Positions 1-11,156 of a stretch of 64,000 nt of DNA are shown piece by piece. Position 1 is the first letter of the stretch. The number at the start of each line of letters is the position of its first letter. The stretch is taken from positions 10,513,628 to 10,577,627 of the forward strand of contig OX463783.1 in NCBI GenBank assembly GCA_949825025.1. Direction: 5' to 3'. The DNA is from Siphlonurus alternatus. Lineage: Eukaryota > Arthropoda > Insecta > Ephemeroptera > Siphlonuridae. Below the pieces are notes generated by a model. That model did no database searches and was not told where the DNA came from. It was given only the letters and a program-made list of their open reading frames with translations. Made by a program: the position numbers and the translations under genes.

Positions 1-202
1 AAAAAAAACTTTTAATGTATTTGACAAACCGCCTGAAATTTTTAATTTTAGCGTTATACGTATATTGATAGAGAGAACATTGATTTATTATATTATTAAA
101 TATTTAATTGTATGTTTTTTTTTACAATTTTAAGTTTTAAACATCTAAAAAAAACGTTAAAATTGTGCTGCAAGACGATGTGACGTATACGTCATAGAGT
201 AA

Positions 203-362
203 AGCCGGTATTACACGATACAATTTTTCTAACTATTGAATACAATTTTTCCTTATAAGAAAATTTGAACTCCATTAAATTTGTTTTTATGGAGATGAAA
301 TTTTCTTGTAAGGAAAAACTGTATTGAATAGTTAGGAAAATTGTATCGTGTAATACCGGCTT
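203..362. mobile_element. MITE family A, copy 1 (inverted-repeat element)
   Basis: An imperfect hairpin about 160 bp long. The left arm begins TAAAGCCGGTATTACACGAT and the right arm ends in its reverse complement. The arms also share TTTTTCTAACTATTGAATAC and its complement. Two related copies lie at 14683-14830 and 53264-53402. No transposase is present, so this is a non-autonomous element. Superfamily unknown. Confidence 0.75.
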
Positions 363-1597
363 AAGCATTTTTTTATTATTATATTTCATGAAGTTTGTTT
401 AATATAAAACACATTAAAATGAATTAAAATTAATTTTATACGAACCTCTTTGAATATTAGTGTAGTTGATCCGTGTGTCTTGAATGCTAAGATTGAACTT
501 GTACTTTGTTACGGGGAAGCATTTGCTTTTATACCTTAATTACAGGAAACTCCCACCTTTAAAAGGTGAATATACCCACCTGAACTGAAAATATAAAAAT
601 TATATAGTTGATGTTAATCATCAAAAGCTGTCCTATAGTCATATTTCTCGAAAATCCTCACAGGAAGGTCTTTGTTTTATGCGAAATATATAACCTGTTA
701 AAGTTTATGCGAAATCAACAGTTAAAAATTAATTGTTGATATTTTATAAGATCGGAAATATTAACAAAAGTGAAAATATATATAGAAAAATGCAATTTAC
801 GTGAATATGTACTTGAGGATTTTAATTTCTTTTTACTTTTCAATAAAGTAGTACATTAGTTTTTACTAAGTGGTTTTCAAAGAAAAAAAATTAAACATAA
901 ACTGGTTTAAACTCGTCTTAATTACTACACATTAAATCACATGATGATATTTCTCTCGTAGGCGATCGTTTTAATTGTGACTTGATCATCCTGCTTGCTG
1001 GACGATCAGCTGATGCTTATATTTATAATTATTGCATGTATATTAAAATTTTATTATTATTGTCTTTTTCGCAAACAGTTTTACACAATAATATCCATGG
1101 CAACCAAGGTAATTATTTTGAACATATAATCTGAAATTTTATTTTATTTATTTATAAGCTCAAACATTTAGTTTTTTACGTTTTAATTTAATTTTTAATT
1201 TTTAAGAATTATTGAAACTCCCAAATGGCCAAATTTAAAAGAAATATAATATTACAAAACGTGTAATTTTAATGACAGCTAGTAATAATTGAATGTTAAT
1301 CAGTGCACATATAATAATATTAATTAAATAATTTATTGTAGATTCGCGATCGGAAGAGAAAGAAAAAATTAAAACAGATTTAATAGATGATGAAGCTGAT
1401 GAGAGACATGTAACAAATTATTGATGCTATATATTAATTACAATTGATTATTTTATTTATTTTCAATCCAGCGACATAAAAACAACAATATGCATGCACG
1501 TACAATTTAATACTATAATTAAAAAAACACAATAAAAGTTGCATTCATGATTCATGAGTTGCATATTTGCAAAGCTGCAAGTTTTCATTAAAATAAA

Positions 1598-1602
<5 letters not shown>

Positions 1603-1675
<73 letters not shown>
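1603..1675. repeat. (TA)n microsatellite
   Basis: An uninterrupted AT dinucleotide tract of about 73 bp in non-coding DNA. Confidence 0.95.
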
Positions 1676-1676
<1 letters not shown>

Positions 1677-2045
1677 TGTCCATATAATTATATTATCTGC
1701 AACCTATATAATAGAATAAACATACTATAATAATTAATAATATATGACATATATTGCATTCATTCTTTAACACAACTATATAATTAATTATAAGTACGTT
1801 GAATCAATTTAACTGTATAAATATATATTATCCAGCCAATGTTAATCATATTTGCAACGATTAAAAAAAAAAATAGCTGATAGTTGAATGTTTCTTTCGA
1901 ATTTCATAATCTAGTTCACCTTATGAACAAATAAATGTAATTGTATTGAAAATTATAATAAAATTTATTTCAAATATTGTAAATACATTTTATATAGCTA
2001 TATAACAGTAAAATGTTCTGAAATTGTATAATGATCGAGCTATAA

Positions 2046-2049
<4 letters not shown>

Positions 2050-2086
<37 letters not shown>
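2050..2086. repeat. (TA)n microsatellite
   Basis: An AT dinucleotide run of about 36 bp. Confidence 0.9.
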
Positions 2087-2087
<1 letters not shown>

Positions 2088-2775
2088 AACAAAGTTACCA
2101 AAGAGGTACAGTTTTAATATATTTTCAGCGTATATATACAAAATACATGGTGAAAATGAGCTGCGAGAGCACTTGCGATCGAGGTTCCTGACTGATCGAG
2201 AGGTTTTCCACGGTTCCCTCAGTCTCACCTCAGCGAATGCTGGGATGATGCGTAACAGGCCGTGCAATCACCGTGGATCCTTTACTCCTCGCCTCGAGTT
2301 CCAGGTACATAGAGGGAAATATCCTTGCATGCTGATAAGTAAAAAAAAAAAAAAAAAAATGAGAGCTGCACTAAACTTAACAGCCCGCATGCACCTTTTG
2401 CAATTAAATAATATACATCGCCTCTTGGCCCCTTTATATTATATTAATTAAAGAATTTAATATTTTACTTAATTATACATATAAATAAATATATAGAAAT
2501 AGAGAGTCGAATCTGTTGATTTGCTAGCCGAGGCCATTATATTGTCAGATGAAGATTTGGACTAGAAACTTTTGATATTAGATCTATGCTAATTAAATTT
2601 AAAAAGCGCTTTGGGAAAATCTACCAGAGCAAAAAAGAAAGGCACTCGCTCCAGTAAAAACCCACTAGTGAAATAATCCGATATATTTATAAATGGTATA
2701 TTGTAGCTACACATAATAGGAAAGCTCTGAATGAGGAGAGAATTGCAGATTAAATGCTAGCGAATTATATATATC

Positions 2776-2777
<2 letters not shown>

Positions 2778-2836
<59 letters not shown>

Positions 2837-2838
2837 AA
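2778..2838. repeat. (TA)n microsatellite
   Basis: A nearly pure AT dinucleotide tract of about 60 bp, followed closely by a poly-A patch. Confidence 0.9.
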
Positions 2839-3571
2839 AAAAGTAGGTTATTAAGTGAATAAAACTAGCTATTAAAGGTGAGCTAGATAGTAGATTTGAC
2901 TACCAAGATCTTAATAATTATTCAGGATTAGAACGTTCTATATAAACCTGAATAATTGATTATGATATTAGAAGTGATAGGTGGAGGAGTTGATGTTTTA
3001 TATAGGGTTAGGAGATCTTTGGATATATTAATTAAAGTCCTGTACTGATCGAATTAATAATAAATATCTCGAATCTTTATTTAATGAGAAAAAGTTATTT
3101 AAGCGTTTATGAAATTATAATAAATTCATTGAAGGTATATTTTTTTAGTAATAATTAAATGTTGACTAAAAAATAGCCGCATAATATTTCATTTAACATT
3201 CGAAACCATGAAACTTTTCAGAAAAAAAAAATTATTTTAATTGAAATTAAAATACATTTTTATATTTTTTTGTGGCAAATATATTTGCCTGCAATTATTA
3301 TTGTTTTGTTTTTTTACTCGGAGGTGACTGTGAGTCACCTCACCTCATGGAGAAAATACACTATAATTTATCCATGCCTCACCTGAATTCGTTGACGGTG
3401 ATCGACATTCATAAGCCAAGCGAGTGAACTTCTACACTCACACATGCCAGTGTCTTAATTATATGTATGTATTTACCTTAGCTGTGCAATCAAATTTAGT
3501 ACAACAGTGCGTATATATACACTGTATACCAATTGTACAATTGCAATTGTACTAAAGTCATTTTGTTTCAG

Positions 3572-3700
3572 GTAATGGACATCATTGAAGATGGGAAATT
3601 GTTTGTGTTTTAGTAGGAAGAGTTGAAAATGAAGATAGGATGTGTTTCATTGTTCTAGAGCCTTAGGGAAATTGAAATTGTAAAATAAAAAAAAAAAAAA
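3572..3700 (+). other. Possible terminal exon with poly-A signal
   Basis: A good acceptor (TTTTGTTTCAG) ends at 3571. It is followed by a short reading frame (VMDIIEDGKLFVF, then TAG), then AATAAA at 3684-3689 and an A-run. This looks like the end of a plus-strand transcript, but no upstream exon can be tied to it with confidence. The A-run could instead mark a retroposed copy. Function unknown. Confidence 0.25.
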
Positions 3701-4047
3701 AAAAGTTTTTTGGTTGCATGTGTTTCCTTATTTAATTGCAATAAGGTAATGACATATATTGTTTTGAATTATAAATATATAAAATAAATTTGTTTATGAA
3801 GAAATTTTAAAATTAATAATAATTATATGATTATATAATAATAATAATAATATTGTTACAAAATGTTTTGAAAGGTAAAATATTTTTGAAGTTAGGTCTT
3901 GAAGAATGTTACATATGTAAATTTTCAATCGATAAGATTATGATATATAATCTTGATTGATGTACAAGTTAAATGACCAATAAAAAAAAAAATAAATAAA
4001 TAAATAAATATAGCTCTGTCTATGTGCTTATATACTTTTATGAAGTG

Positions 4048-4161
<114 letters not shown>

Positions 4162-4232
4162 GACTTATTTGACTTATTTGGCGAAATCTATATAAATAAT
4201 AAAATGTAGAGAACAATTTCATTATTATCTAA

Positions 4233-4238
4233 TTTATT
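4233..4238 (-). terminator. Poly-A signal of zinc-finger gene 1
   Basis: Minus-strand AATAAA about 31 nt after the TAA stop of the zinc-finger gene. A very short 3' UTR is implied. Confidence 0.7.
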
Positions 4239-4268
4239 TACAAAATCTACATTATAAAAAATTATTAA

Positions 4269-7200
4269 TTACATTTCCAATACATGTCTTTGCATCATAT
4301 GTACATTTAAATTATATTGAGAACATAAATGAATATTACAAATTTTACATTGTACAGCACATATATTACCAGTATGACTTTTAATATGACCTTTTATATA
4401 AAATCTACTTTTCCCAACTACTACTATTCCACATAACGGACACACATTTTTTGTTTTGTGTAAACATTCCTCAATATGTTCACCAAAATATATACTATGA
4501 TGTAAATCTTGTTGACAAATTTCACAGAAAATATATAACTTTTCAACTTTAACATTAGTGCAAATATTATGAATTTCTTTACTGTGCTTTTTCTGTTCAG
4601 ATTTATCATTAAATCTAATATTACAGTGATGGCATTGATTCGTAAGTTCTGGATAAGCTTTACGGTTACCACAATGAGAGAAAAATGTATTCGTGTCTGC
4701 AAACTTTTCAGAACATACTTCACATTCATACCATATAATATTTTTCTCAACAATTTTAGGATCATTTAATTTATAATTTTTAATATGATAAAGTCTCTTA
4801 TGAATTTGAAAACTACATTCAGTTTTGAATCCTAGTTTACATTTACGACAAATATAATTATCATTTGAAATATTTTTATGTACTTGTATTATATGATCAT
4901 CTAAATCAGTTTTATTGTTGAATTCTAAATGACAATGTTTACATTTTAATTTTTTAATTGTTTCATTAAAAATTGTATCAATATTTAGTAACTTACAAGA
5001 CACACAAAAATCACAATTTTCAGTTTCAGGTATGAAGCAATTTTGACAACTTCGACACTTTTTAATACCGAAATCCACCAAACCATTATGATCTGCAATA
5101 TAATGTATATATAAACTATCTTGGTTTAATACAGTTTTTGGACAGAGGGCACATTGGATCATTACGGGGATGAATTTTTGTCCCGTACTCAGTAATTCTT
5201 CACTGGTTAAGGGTAGGTATTGAACAGGGTCTGAACTAGGAAGGGCACAAGGAGGGGGTAAAATATCTTCTGGTAAATCTAAGGGTGGTATGGGAGAGTT
5301 TTGGGGTGAAGTTTCATGTACAGAATATATATCAGGGGAGTCAATGGGTGGGTCTTCTAAAACGGGGAGATTTGGGGGTGACTTTATTTGGGACGTTGTG
5401 GGTTGAGGGATGTTAAGTGGTAAATTTGGGGACATTGAAGGTGGTATTACATTTTGACATTTTTGAGGCGTTTCTTTCAATTCTTGAAATACGGGGGTTT
5501 TGGATGACATTATGGTTTTATAAGATTTTTTTTTTTTACATTTTGGGGATGGTGAGGAACATTTAGAGGGTTGTAGTGACACGTTTGCTTTATCAGAATG
5601 TATAACCTCACAATGATTTTCCAACATTTCTTGGTATTTAAATACACTAGGACATAATTTACATTCTAAATATATTTTTGAAATTACATAAAATATAGTA
5701 CCAGCATGTTCGGATGAAAAGTGATTTTTTAAATGAATCATAGAAGGGAAAGAATCGGGACATCCTGTACATTTTGATTCTGTAACTACATCATGAGACG
5801 ACTTTGTCTTTTTTCTTAATATGGATGGAACTGTTTTTAAAGTTAACATTTTTATGTCAGTATCAAACTGTTTCTTTTTTTCTGGTGTTGTCTTTTGTGG
5901 TGATTTGTTAAGAGGCTGAGAGTCAATGAAATCATAATTATTTAATTTCCTAGGTGAAGTTGAGGTTGAGTATTTTTCCTTGATTGCCTCATGTATTTTC
6001 ATATGTTGCTGAAATTCCATTTTGGTCACACACCATTTTGTACATATCTTACATTCAATACTTTTTGACCGAATATAACTTTCTAATTTTTCATGATTTT
6101 TAACTTGACTACAATTATGTCTAGGAAATTTGCAAATTAAACATTTTTTATTTATAATTTCACTTCTTTTAACTAAAGTTGTACAGGGTTTTAAATCAAC
6201 AGCTTTTTTATTGTTATTTTTAGAATTATTGTCTAATTTATTTTCTACAGAGAAAAACAAATTTCTTTTAATTTTTTCAAATTCTTTAAGCATTGGATTT
6301 TTTTCATAATGTTTTCCAATATGTGTTTTTACAAGTTTTTGTGATACAAATGATACTCCACATATTTTACATTTATAATATTGAGTGCTGTTATATTTAA
6401 AAACATGTTTCTTTATATGCTTTAATAATACATTTTTTTTTTTAAATTTAAGAGAGCAGATATCACATTTGAACTTAATAACATTTTGAGCTTTTAATTG
6501 ATCATCTTGATGACTTTTTGTTATGTGCTCATTAAGTAAAGACGCAGATGTAAATTTTAATTTACACTTACTGCAAGAAAACCCAGATACTTTATGTACG
6601 ACTTCTAGATGAATGAACAGGTTGGTGGATGAAATATGAGATAATTTACATAAAGGACAAGCAAAAACAATTTTTTCTTGATCAACTCCTCTATCAAACG
6701 TTCCAGTACAAACATGTTCAATATAATCTGTATTGTTGATAAAATGAACATCACAATGTGGACAATAAATATCAATTGTTGTAATATCTTTCTTACTCAA
6801 ATTGGAGGTAATTTTTTCTTTTTTTGACGTTGTTTTTGATACCTCACATCTTGGACGTTTTAATTTATTAATTTTAATTTTGTCACTAGATTGTAAGATA
6901 CTGATTTCAGATTTACTGTTAATGACATTTGTATTACTTGACGTAGACAGAGATATTTTAGAATCTTTAGTAACATCAACTATTGAAGAATCTGGCAAGA
7001 CTTCGTTGTTATGGCAAGAACTGATTTCAAGAGAAGCACTTGGAGAAGTGGTGACTGCATTTGTTGTCCGTTTTCGAGACAATAGATTTATGTTCTTTTT
7101 ACGTAATATTTTTACAGGCTTGCCTAAACTAGTCTTGTCTTTGCCGGTTGATTGAATGGTAATCACAGGTGCACTAACTGCAAGGGATAGCTCATCTGTT

Positions 7201-7577
7201 ATAGTTTTAGTAGGAGTGATAGCACATAATGGTTCATCCTGTGGGACTAACGTTTGGAACTTTTTACCAGTTAAGGTCTCATTGTAGCCAATCACAGCAC
7301 TGGAGCTCTGTTGTCCACCAATGGTAGCATCACTTTCTAAAGAGGGTGTCTCTAAAACTTTTTCTTCAATCTCGTTGGTAGTGATATTAAAATCCACTTT
7401 GCTCTTTGTATTTTCTTGTCTGACAACTTGCACAGGTGTTAGCCAATCGTGATGTTGACTTGACATATTTGCATCGTCCTGTGATGATATTACTTGCAGA
7501 GTTTCTTTTGTAACTTCCATAATGTCTGATAATGCAGACATTTTTTGTGGGTTCTCAATATGATAGCCGTCAGGAGG
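4269..7577 (-). CDS. Multi-C2H2 zinc-finger protein (zinc-finger gene 1)
   Basis: One long exon encodes about 1,090 residues when started at the first ATG, 7541 (...NPQK-MSALSDIMEV). The frame is open upstream to a splice acceptor (AATTTTGCAG) at 7578-7580, so the exon starts at 7577 and a 5' exon probably lies upstream. The first 260 residues are Ser/Thr-rich with basic patches. Residues after about 270 carry some 14 C2H2 or variant fingers in three groups (about 270-425, 510-660 and 810-1100), separated by a Pro-rich linker (about 700-790). Examples are CPLCKLSH...H...H, CKICGVSF and the last finger CKICNIHLCSQYNL. Linkers are irregular, unlike tandem KRAB-type arrays. A nuclear DNA- or RNA-binding regulator is inferred; target unknown. 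Codon use is AT-rich, unlike the GC-rich BTB and aminopeptidase exons. Confidence 0.85.
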   Translation of the reverse strand, partial: PPDGYHIENPQKMSALSDIMEVTKETLQVISSQDDANMSSQHHDWLTPVQVVRQENTKSKVDFNITTNEIEEKVLETPSLESDATIGGQQSSSAVIGYNETLTGKKFQTLVPQDEPLCAITPTKTITDELSLAVSAPVITIQSTGKDKTSLGKPVKILRKKNINLLSRKRTTNAVTTSPSASLEISSCHNNEVLPDSSIVDVTKDSKISLSTSSNTNVINSKSEISILQSSDKIKINKLKRPRCEVSKTTSKKEKITSNLSKKDITTIDIYCPHCDVHFINNTDYIEHVCTGTFDRGVDQEKIVFACPLCKLSHISSTNLFIHLEVVHKVSGFSCSKCKLKFTSASLLNEHITKSHQDDQLKAQNVIKFKCDICSLKFKKKNVLLKHIKKHVFKYNSTQYYKCKICGVSFVSQKLVKTHIGKHYEKNPMLKEFEKIKRNLFFSVENKLDNNSKNNNKKAVDLKPCTTLVKRSEIINKKCLICKFPRHNCSQVKNHEKLESYIRSKSIECKICTKWCVTKMEFQQHMKIHEAIKEKYSTSTSPRKLNNYDFIDSQPLNKSPQKTTPEKKKQFDTDIKMLTLKTVPSILRKKTKSSHDVVTESKCTGCPDSFPSMIHLKNHFSSEHAGTIFYVISKIYLECKLCPSVFKYQEMLENHCEVIHSDKANVSLQPSKCSSPSPKCKKKKSYKTIMSSKTPVFQELKETPQKCQNVIPPSMSPNLPLNIPQPTTSQIKSPPNLPVLEDPPIDSPDIYSVHETSPQNSPIPPLDLPEDILPPPCALPSSDPVQYLPLTSEELLSTGQKFIPVMIQCALCPKTVLNQDSLYIHYIADHNGLVDFGIKKCRSCQNCFIPETENCDFCVSCKLLNIDTIFNETIKKLKCKHCHLEFNNKTDLDDHIIQVHKNISNDNYICRKCKLGFKTECSFQIHKRLYHIKNYKLNDPKIVEKNIIWYECEVCSEKFADTNTFFSHCGNRKAYPELTNQCHHCNIRFNDKSEQKKHSKEIHNICTNVKVEKLYIFCEICQQDLHHSIYFGEHIEECLHKTKNVCPLCGIVVVGKSRFYIKGHIKSHTGNICAVQCKICNIHLCSQYNLNVHMMQRHVLEM

Positions 7578-7918
7578 CTGCAAAATTAAGACAATAATTA
7601 TAGTTTAATTTGCAGTGATTTTAAAATACAGACAACATAATTATACATTCATCAATTTAAAAAAAATGCTTCTGTACAGTATGGTTAAAAAAACACACAT
7701 TTTTCTAAACATAAACTTCAGTAAAAGCCTTGAATTGTAAATTAAAATTGCTTTTTTGAAGGCTTTTAATTCTTGTCCAATTTTTAAGACCATTAACGGA
7801 TGTGGAAATGAGCAAAAATAATGAAATTTCCTAGCATTCATTAAAATTTCAATAAAAACAGTAATATCAACAAAAGAATTACTGTACTATGTGATTGGTA
7901 TTTATGCATGTACATTAA

Positions 7919-7976
7919 TGGGTGCGATTCACGAAAGGGAATCCAAGTTTCTCACTAACCACGTTTAGTGTCATTG
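7919..7976. repeat. Partial copy of MITE family L
   Basis: GGTGCGATTCACGAAA...CTAACCACGTTTAG matches one end of the complete hairpin at 58954-59092. The other half is missing, and the next element (8003-8277) begins nearby, so this copy looks truncated or interrupted. Confidence 0.5.
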
Positions 7977-8002
7977 CATTAGGCTGGCGCGCTGGCGCTT
8001 AT

Positions 8003-8277
8003 AAAGGTCCTTTCACATAGTCCGATTTTGCCGCAAAAACATGCCGCAACACGCCGCAACAAAAGTTGTTCATGACGCCGCAAACGCCGCGATATCTTGC
8101 GGCATGTTTTGCGGCGTGTTGCGGTGCTCCGCAGAAAAATCAAATTCATTCTAATTTTTTTACGGCATTCACGTGATTTTCCGCCGCAACAGCCGCAGAC
8201 GAACGAGAGTATGTGAACAGCTTGCGGTAATTTTGCAACACGCCGCAGCAAAATCGGACTATGTGAAAGGACCTTTA
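8003..8277. mobile_element. Inverted-repeat element rich in GCCGCAA motifs
   Basis: A 275-bp hairpin with termini AAAGGTCCTTTCACATAGTC and the reverse complement. Both arms are packed with repeated TGCCGCAA or GCCGCAAC motifs, much more GC-rich than the flanks. Subterminal motif arrays like this are typical of non-autonomous DNA transposons. No target duplication is obvious. Confidence 0.7.
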
Positions 8278-8524
8278 ACACAGTAATGAAGGCATTGGAA
8301 CGTCAAGCCAGAGAGACTCCAAGAGCATACATACAGAATACAGAAACATTAATATTTTAAAATATACATTTTTATTGTGCACTAATTCATTATAGAACGT
8401 ACCTTAGATATTTATTTTTCAATTTTCATTAATAAATAACCGAAAAAAACTTTTAATCTTCAAAAATATGAATAAATTTCGAGAAACACGAGCTCAGAGC
8501 TGCTTTTCATGACTTGATGATTAA

Positions 8525-8606
8525 AAATGTAAACATTGTAAACAAGGCTGGTGATTGGTTGGCTGATTTCGCTGATTCGGCTGATTTTTTTTACCGCGAA
8601 GATTTG
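8525..8606 (-). promoter_or_regulatory. Promoter-like module upstream of zinc-finger gene 1
   Basis: Read on the minus strand the order is TTCGCGGTAA, several CAGCC/AATCAGC repeats, CCAATCACC, then TTGTTTACAATG. The same ordered elements occur at 16274-16362 and 24850-24944, upstream of the two BTB genes. This copy lies about 1 kb 5' of the ATG at 7541. CCAAT is an NF-Y-type element; the other blocks are unassigned. Confidence 0.5.
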
Positions 8607-8619
8607 AATCATATTTTGA

Positions 8620-9720
8620 ATTTTTTTTAAAATCATGAAAATTGAGGCCATATATAGTTAACAGATAATATAAAAGAATAAAAGGTGTTAGATAAATATC
8701 AGACTTGGTTCTCGTCATGTTTGTAATATCCTCATACAGCTATTTAAATTTTTAACAAAGGGCATAATTAATTAAATCACTGTTTGATGACAAACGCCAA
8801 AATTATTTGGTTCAGCTGCCATGGACAAAATTAAACCATAAATGAATTTGATAGCCAGTTTATATGATCTTCAGCTAGCAATAATTTAAGTACTATATAT
8901 TAGCAAAAATTGTATAGCTATACATTTTTATAAAACGATAAGAGTAAAATTAAATAAAAAAACATTTAATATAATTTATATTTATTGTTACATACATGTA
9001 TTATTGACATAAGATTTAATACTGGAAACATTTACAAGACATAACAAATTTTATAAAAAAATGCACCGTGACATTCACAATTACTGTAGTAAAATGAACA
9101 TATATTAACCACGCAATTAACCTTTTAATTAAGAAGTTAAGTAAAAGTGGCAACTTAAGTTAATTATTACTGTATATTCTAAAGAATCACATACTGCATA
9201 CAATAAATAATACAAAGTAAAAAAGCAATGAGCTAGGTTTATAACAAAGAAGGTTTTGAAGGAAAATACATATTTAGTAAAAAAAAAAAAAAAACATTGG
9301 CACAAAAATTATTGTAAAAATGTGGAAAATTTTACATTTTCAAGACCTTTTATCACAGAAAAATAAATGGAAATAATAAGTTATTTTGCTGCAATTTTAA
9401 GCACATATTATGAACCATATTTACAAAAATAAGCATCACAATGCACATCAGCAACTTGAAGTCTACATGGTAAAATGGCAAGCTACATAAAAGAAGTACA
9501 AATATCAACTATTGATCTCCTCTATGCACACACATTACAATAATTAAAATATATTGCATAATACTGACGAGCATATAAATATAATACTGTAATTAACATC
9601 TAGGTAAAGATAAGCCATCAGAGAAAATAGTTTGTTCAGCACATTTTTAATATACGAACAATGAAAATCATGCATATACGTTAGTCACAATATCAGTAGC
9701 AGTCCACCGGAGAAGGTATA
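8620..9720. other. Intergenic AT-rich stretch, nothing recognised
   Basis: AT-rich sequence without a coding frame, acceptor/donor pair or strong inverted repeat that I can support. Confidence 0.5.
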
Positions 9721-9721
9721 T

Positions 9722-9956
9722 ATATACATCAGTGTTTTTTCCCCTTCGAGTTGACAGCACTTTGATGCCAAGGGGTTTATTTTGGGAAAGAGATGAAAGG
9801 AAAGAGGAGATTTGGGTTTATTTTAAATTTCTCCCATAATCTAGTAATCAGTCACACCCATCCCGAGTCACGAAAAGTCTGCCGTGTTCGGGAATCGAAC
9901 CGGGGACCTCTCGGACCAGAGCAAAGGGAACTAACCACTACACTATAGAGCAGATC
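9722..9956 (-). mobile_element. Putative tRNA-derived SINE
   Basis: On the minus strand from 9956, TAGTGTAGTGG fits an RNA polymerase III A box and, about 35 nt on, GGTTCGATTCC fits a B box exactly. The flanking strands do not pair as an acceptor stem, and the T-stem has mismatches, so this is not a working tRNA gene. The unrelated body downstream (to about 9722) suggests a SINE with a tRNA-like head. No second full copy was seen here. Confidence 0.5.
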
Positions 9957-10216
9957 AATAAAAAATGTGACAAAGAAAATAAATTTTAAATGCCAATTAA
10001 TTAGATAATTATATAATTTCTTAGTTTCGAGAAAGAAAAAAGTCTCTTACAAACTTTAATAAAGCAATACCCTTAAATATTTTTACTAGTAATTTTGTAT
10101 TTTAGGCGGAATGGAAACATATTTAAATTTTAAATGGAAGGGTTACAAGCGCAGTGGTGACTGGTGAGGTGATGTTTTTCAGTAGGACTAATTGAGATAC
10201 AAATTTCAATTGTGGG

Positions 10217-10586
10217 TAGGGATCGGCGATATTTATCGATTATACTCGATACCCGATACTTTTCTGACGATATATCGATATTATCGAGTACTTTTCCAAG
10301 CCGATAATTATCGGGTAATCGATACTTTTTTGTGAGTATCGTTGGCCGATATTTTTAAAAAATTTAACATTAGAGAGCAGGCAGCGCCACCTAGTGACGA
10401 TATTTTGAACTATCGGGACAACTTGCTTTCCTATGCTTTTTTGCAGTTTTTGATGTTCCCGCCGATATTTTCCGATATATCGAAATATCGATACATTTTG
10501 GGCCGATACTATTGATGAGTATTGATACTTTTTAAAGTACTCGATATAAAAAGTATCGATACTTTTTTCACTATCGCCGATCCCTA
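10217..10586. mobile_element. hAT-type MITE with TATCGAT-rich arms
   Basis: A 370-bp element with 15-bp perfect terminal inverted repeats, TAGGGATCGGCGATA. It is flanked by an exact 8-bp direct duplication, ATTGTGGG, at 10209-10216 and 10587-10594. The 8-bp duplication and the TIR type fit the hAT superfamily. Each arm is filled with overlapping TATCGATA/ATCGATAC motifs, and there is no coding capacity. Confidence 0.88.
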
Positions 10587-10649
10587 ATTGTGGGTAGAAA
10601 AAAGCATACGAAACAGATAAAATTTTATCTCAATTAGTTTTGGCTCTCC

Positions 10650-11117
10650 AATTAGGTTGCTGCATGCCATTTTTTTAGTAGTTCAATTGAAAGAGGAGGT
10701 TGAGAAATGCACCTATGAATTTTATGTGATTTTTTTTAGTACTGCATCATACCTAAAATAGAGATGATAAGAGGTCACGTGACCTGGAGGCTTTGTCCGC
10801 AACGCCTATGACGTCATTACATTCTTTGGTTCAACTATATAATGCTTGTAAACAACCGCGTTGCTATGGAAACAAATAATAATTTTTAATAAATAAGCAA
10901 CAATGCAATAATTGTTTACATGTGTTATATAGAAAAACCAAAGAATGTAATGACGTCATAGGCGTTTCGGAAGGCGCCTTCAGGTCACGTGACCTCTTAT
11001 CATCTCCATTTTAGGTATGATGCAGTACTAAAAAAAATCGCATAAAATTCATATGTGCATTTCTCAACCTCCTCTTTCGATTGAGCTACTAAAAAAATGG
11101 CATGCAGCAACCTAATT
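10650..11117. mobile_element. Long inverted-repeat element D in the 3' flank of BTB gene A
   Basis: Nearly perfect arms of about 190 bp surround a loop of about 90 bp. Each arm carries the palindrome AGGTCACGTGACCT and a TGACGTCAT (CRE-like) site. The right edge lies only about 39 bp beyond the stop codon of the BTB gene, so the element sits in, or forms, its 3' UTR. Confidence 0.8.
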
Positions 11118-11156
11118 ATGCAGCCACACCCCACTGATCAGCAACTAAATCTAAAT

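Larger units (their letters stand above)
1..3571. other. AT-rich non-coding stretch with weak coding hints
   Basis: This stretch is AT-rich and contains a MITE (203-362), long (TA)n tracts and poly-A runs. I see no supported gene. Weak hints on the plus strand are an ATG followed by a GT donor near 1098-1111 (M-A-T-K), an acceptor followed by a 28-codon open stretch at about 1342-1425, and a short open stretch ending in ...SDEDLD at about 2505-2565. A less AT-rich patch at 2150-2360 ends in an 18-base poly-A run, which could be a retroposed sequence. None of these joins into a convincing gene model. Confidence 0.4.

Noticed and set aside
192..389. 65-codon minus-strand frame
   Set aside because: Lies entirely within the family A MITE hairpin.
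1098..1425. Start exon MATK plus a charged exon ending HVTNY
   Set aside because: The phases of the candidate donor and acceptor do not give the open frame, and no continuation was found.
2040..2451. Small protein-coding gene in the GC-richer patch at 2150-2360
   Set aside because: Frames on both strands are short and end in microsatellite or poly-A; no motif or splice support. More likely a retroposed fragment.
6802..7155. 117-codon plus-strand frame inside zinc-finger gene 1
   Set aside because: Antisense shadow of the real exon; no splice or domain support. The same applies to 4424-4765 and 4569-4769.
9886..9956. Functional tRNA gene
   Set aside because: A and B boxes are present but the acceptor and T stems do not pair; better explained as a SINE head.
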